From NCBI GenBank assembly GCA_019359275.1, contig JAHHHP010000051.1, forward strand, positions 1 through 40,006: a DNA stretch of 40,006 nucleotides, read 5' to 3'. Below are positions 39,890 to 40,006 of the stretch, in pieces; position 1 is the first letter of the stretch, and each line of letters starts with the position of its first letter. The translations under genes were made by a program, and so were the position numbers. The notes beneath the pieces were generated by a model, which worked only from the letters and a program-made list of their open reading frames with translations, had not been told where the DNA came from and did no database searches. This stretch comes from Myxacorys chilensis ATA2-1-KO14 (GTDB lineage: Bacteria; Cyanobacteriota; Cyanobacteriia; Leptolyngbyales; Leptolyngbyaceae).

Positions 39890-40006
39890 GAGGCTGTTTG
39901 AAAAGTTTGGCATGGTCAAATTTTATGCCAACCGCCTGAGCATGATTCGGATCATGGCCAGGTAGATCAAAGTCTCGGATGTTTCCGGTCGTAACTCATA
40001 GTCTCT
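39890..40006 (-). mobile_element. end of an IS5-type insertion sequence, cut by the window edge
   Basis: GAGGCTGTTTGAAAAG (39890-39905) has the form of a terminal inverted repeat of IS5-family elements, and it is followed by the 3' end of a transposase gene on the minus strand. The other end lies beyond the window. Confidence 0.65.
39923..40006 (-). CDS. IS5-type transposase, C-terminal fragment
   Basis: The last 27 codons of a minus-strand gene, read RDYELRPETSETLIYLAMIR then IMLRRLA and stop. This closely matches the usual ending of IS5-family DDE transposases (KDYE-x3-TSE-x-MIYLAM-x-R-x-MLRRLA). The catalytic region lies beyond the window, so activity cannot be judged. Confidence 0.8.
   Translation of the reverse strand, partial: RDYELRPETSETLIYLAMIRIMLRRLA

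Overview
The window looks like chromosomal DNA from a filamentous, probably Leptolyngbya-type, cyanobacterium. The evidence is the many HIP1 octamers (GCGATCGC), a CRR6-type NDH-1 assembly factor, a HetZ/PatU pair, a cyanobacterial DivIVA-like coiled-coil gene behind coaD, and several gene families largely confined to cyanobacteria. Assignments rest on reading motifs in the translated sequence; no database search was possible.

Layout. 0.1-2.1 kb holds small minus-strand genes, a 21-bp tandem repeat block, and a DUF29 gene cut by an in-frame amber codon. 2.3-5.6 kb holds a Tat-exported PhoX/DUF839 phosphatase and a repetitive DUF7453-like protein, each followed by a hairpin terminator. 6.1-14.5 kb is housekeeping and transport: aldo/keto reductase, coaD, DivIVA-like protein, two small proteins, methionine aminopeptidase, CHAD protein, LivH/NatD-type permease, purN and a sugar ABC permease. 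14.5-23.0 kb holds two small conserved proteins, the GDYXXLXY/DUF2157 membrane pair, a histidine-kinase-like protein whose H-box His is Gln, crr6, recJ and a tandem universal stress protein.

23.4-31.3 kb is an accessory island. It carries HepT/MntA, a NACHT-type STAND NTPase split by an apparent 1-base frameshift between Walker A and Walker B, RelN/RelE, a HicB gene whose HicA partner is cut short, and an antitoxin/PIN pair. Three arrays of a degenerate 21-bp repeat lie between these modules, all in the same sense as the toxin-antitoxin genes they adjoin. A segment made of an array tail, a promoter and an antitoxin 5' end has been duplicated, and the second copy begins inside hicA. This island is the best candidate for something undescribed.

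31.4-39.4 kb holds a CNNM/HlyC-type membrane protein without CBS domains, a Uma2 nuclease, a tautomerase, a GNAT acetyltransferase, a TgpA-like protein whose transglutaminase triad has been lost, and a patU-hetZ operon divergent from a conserved gene with a perfect palindrome between the two start codons. The right edge enters an IS5-type insertion sequence. I saw no rRNA, tRNA or CRISPR array.
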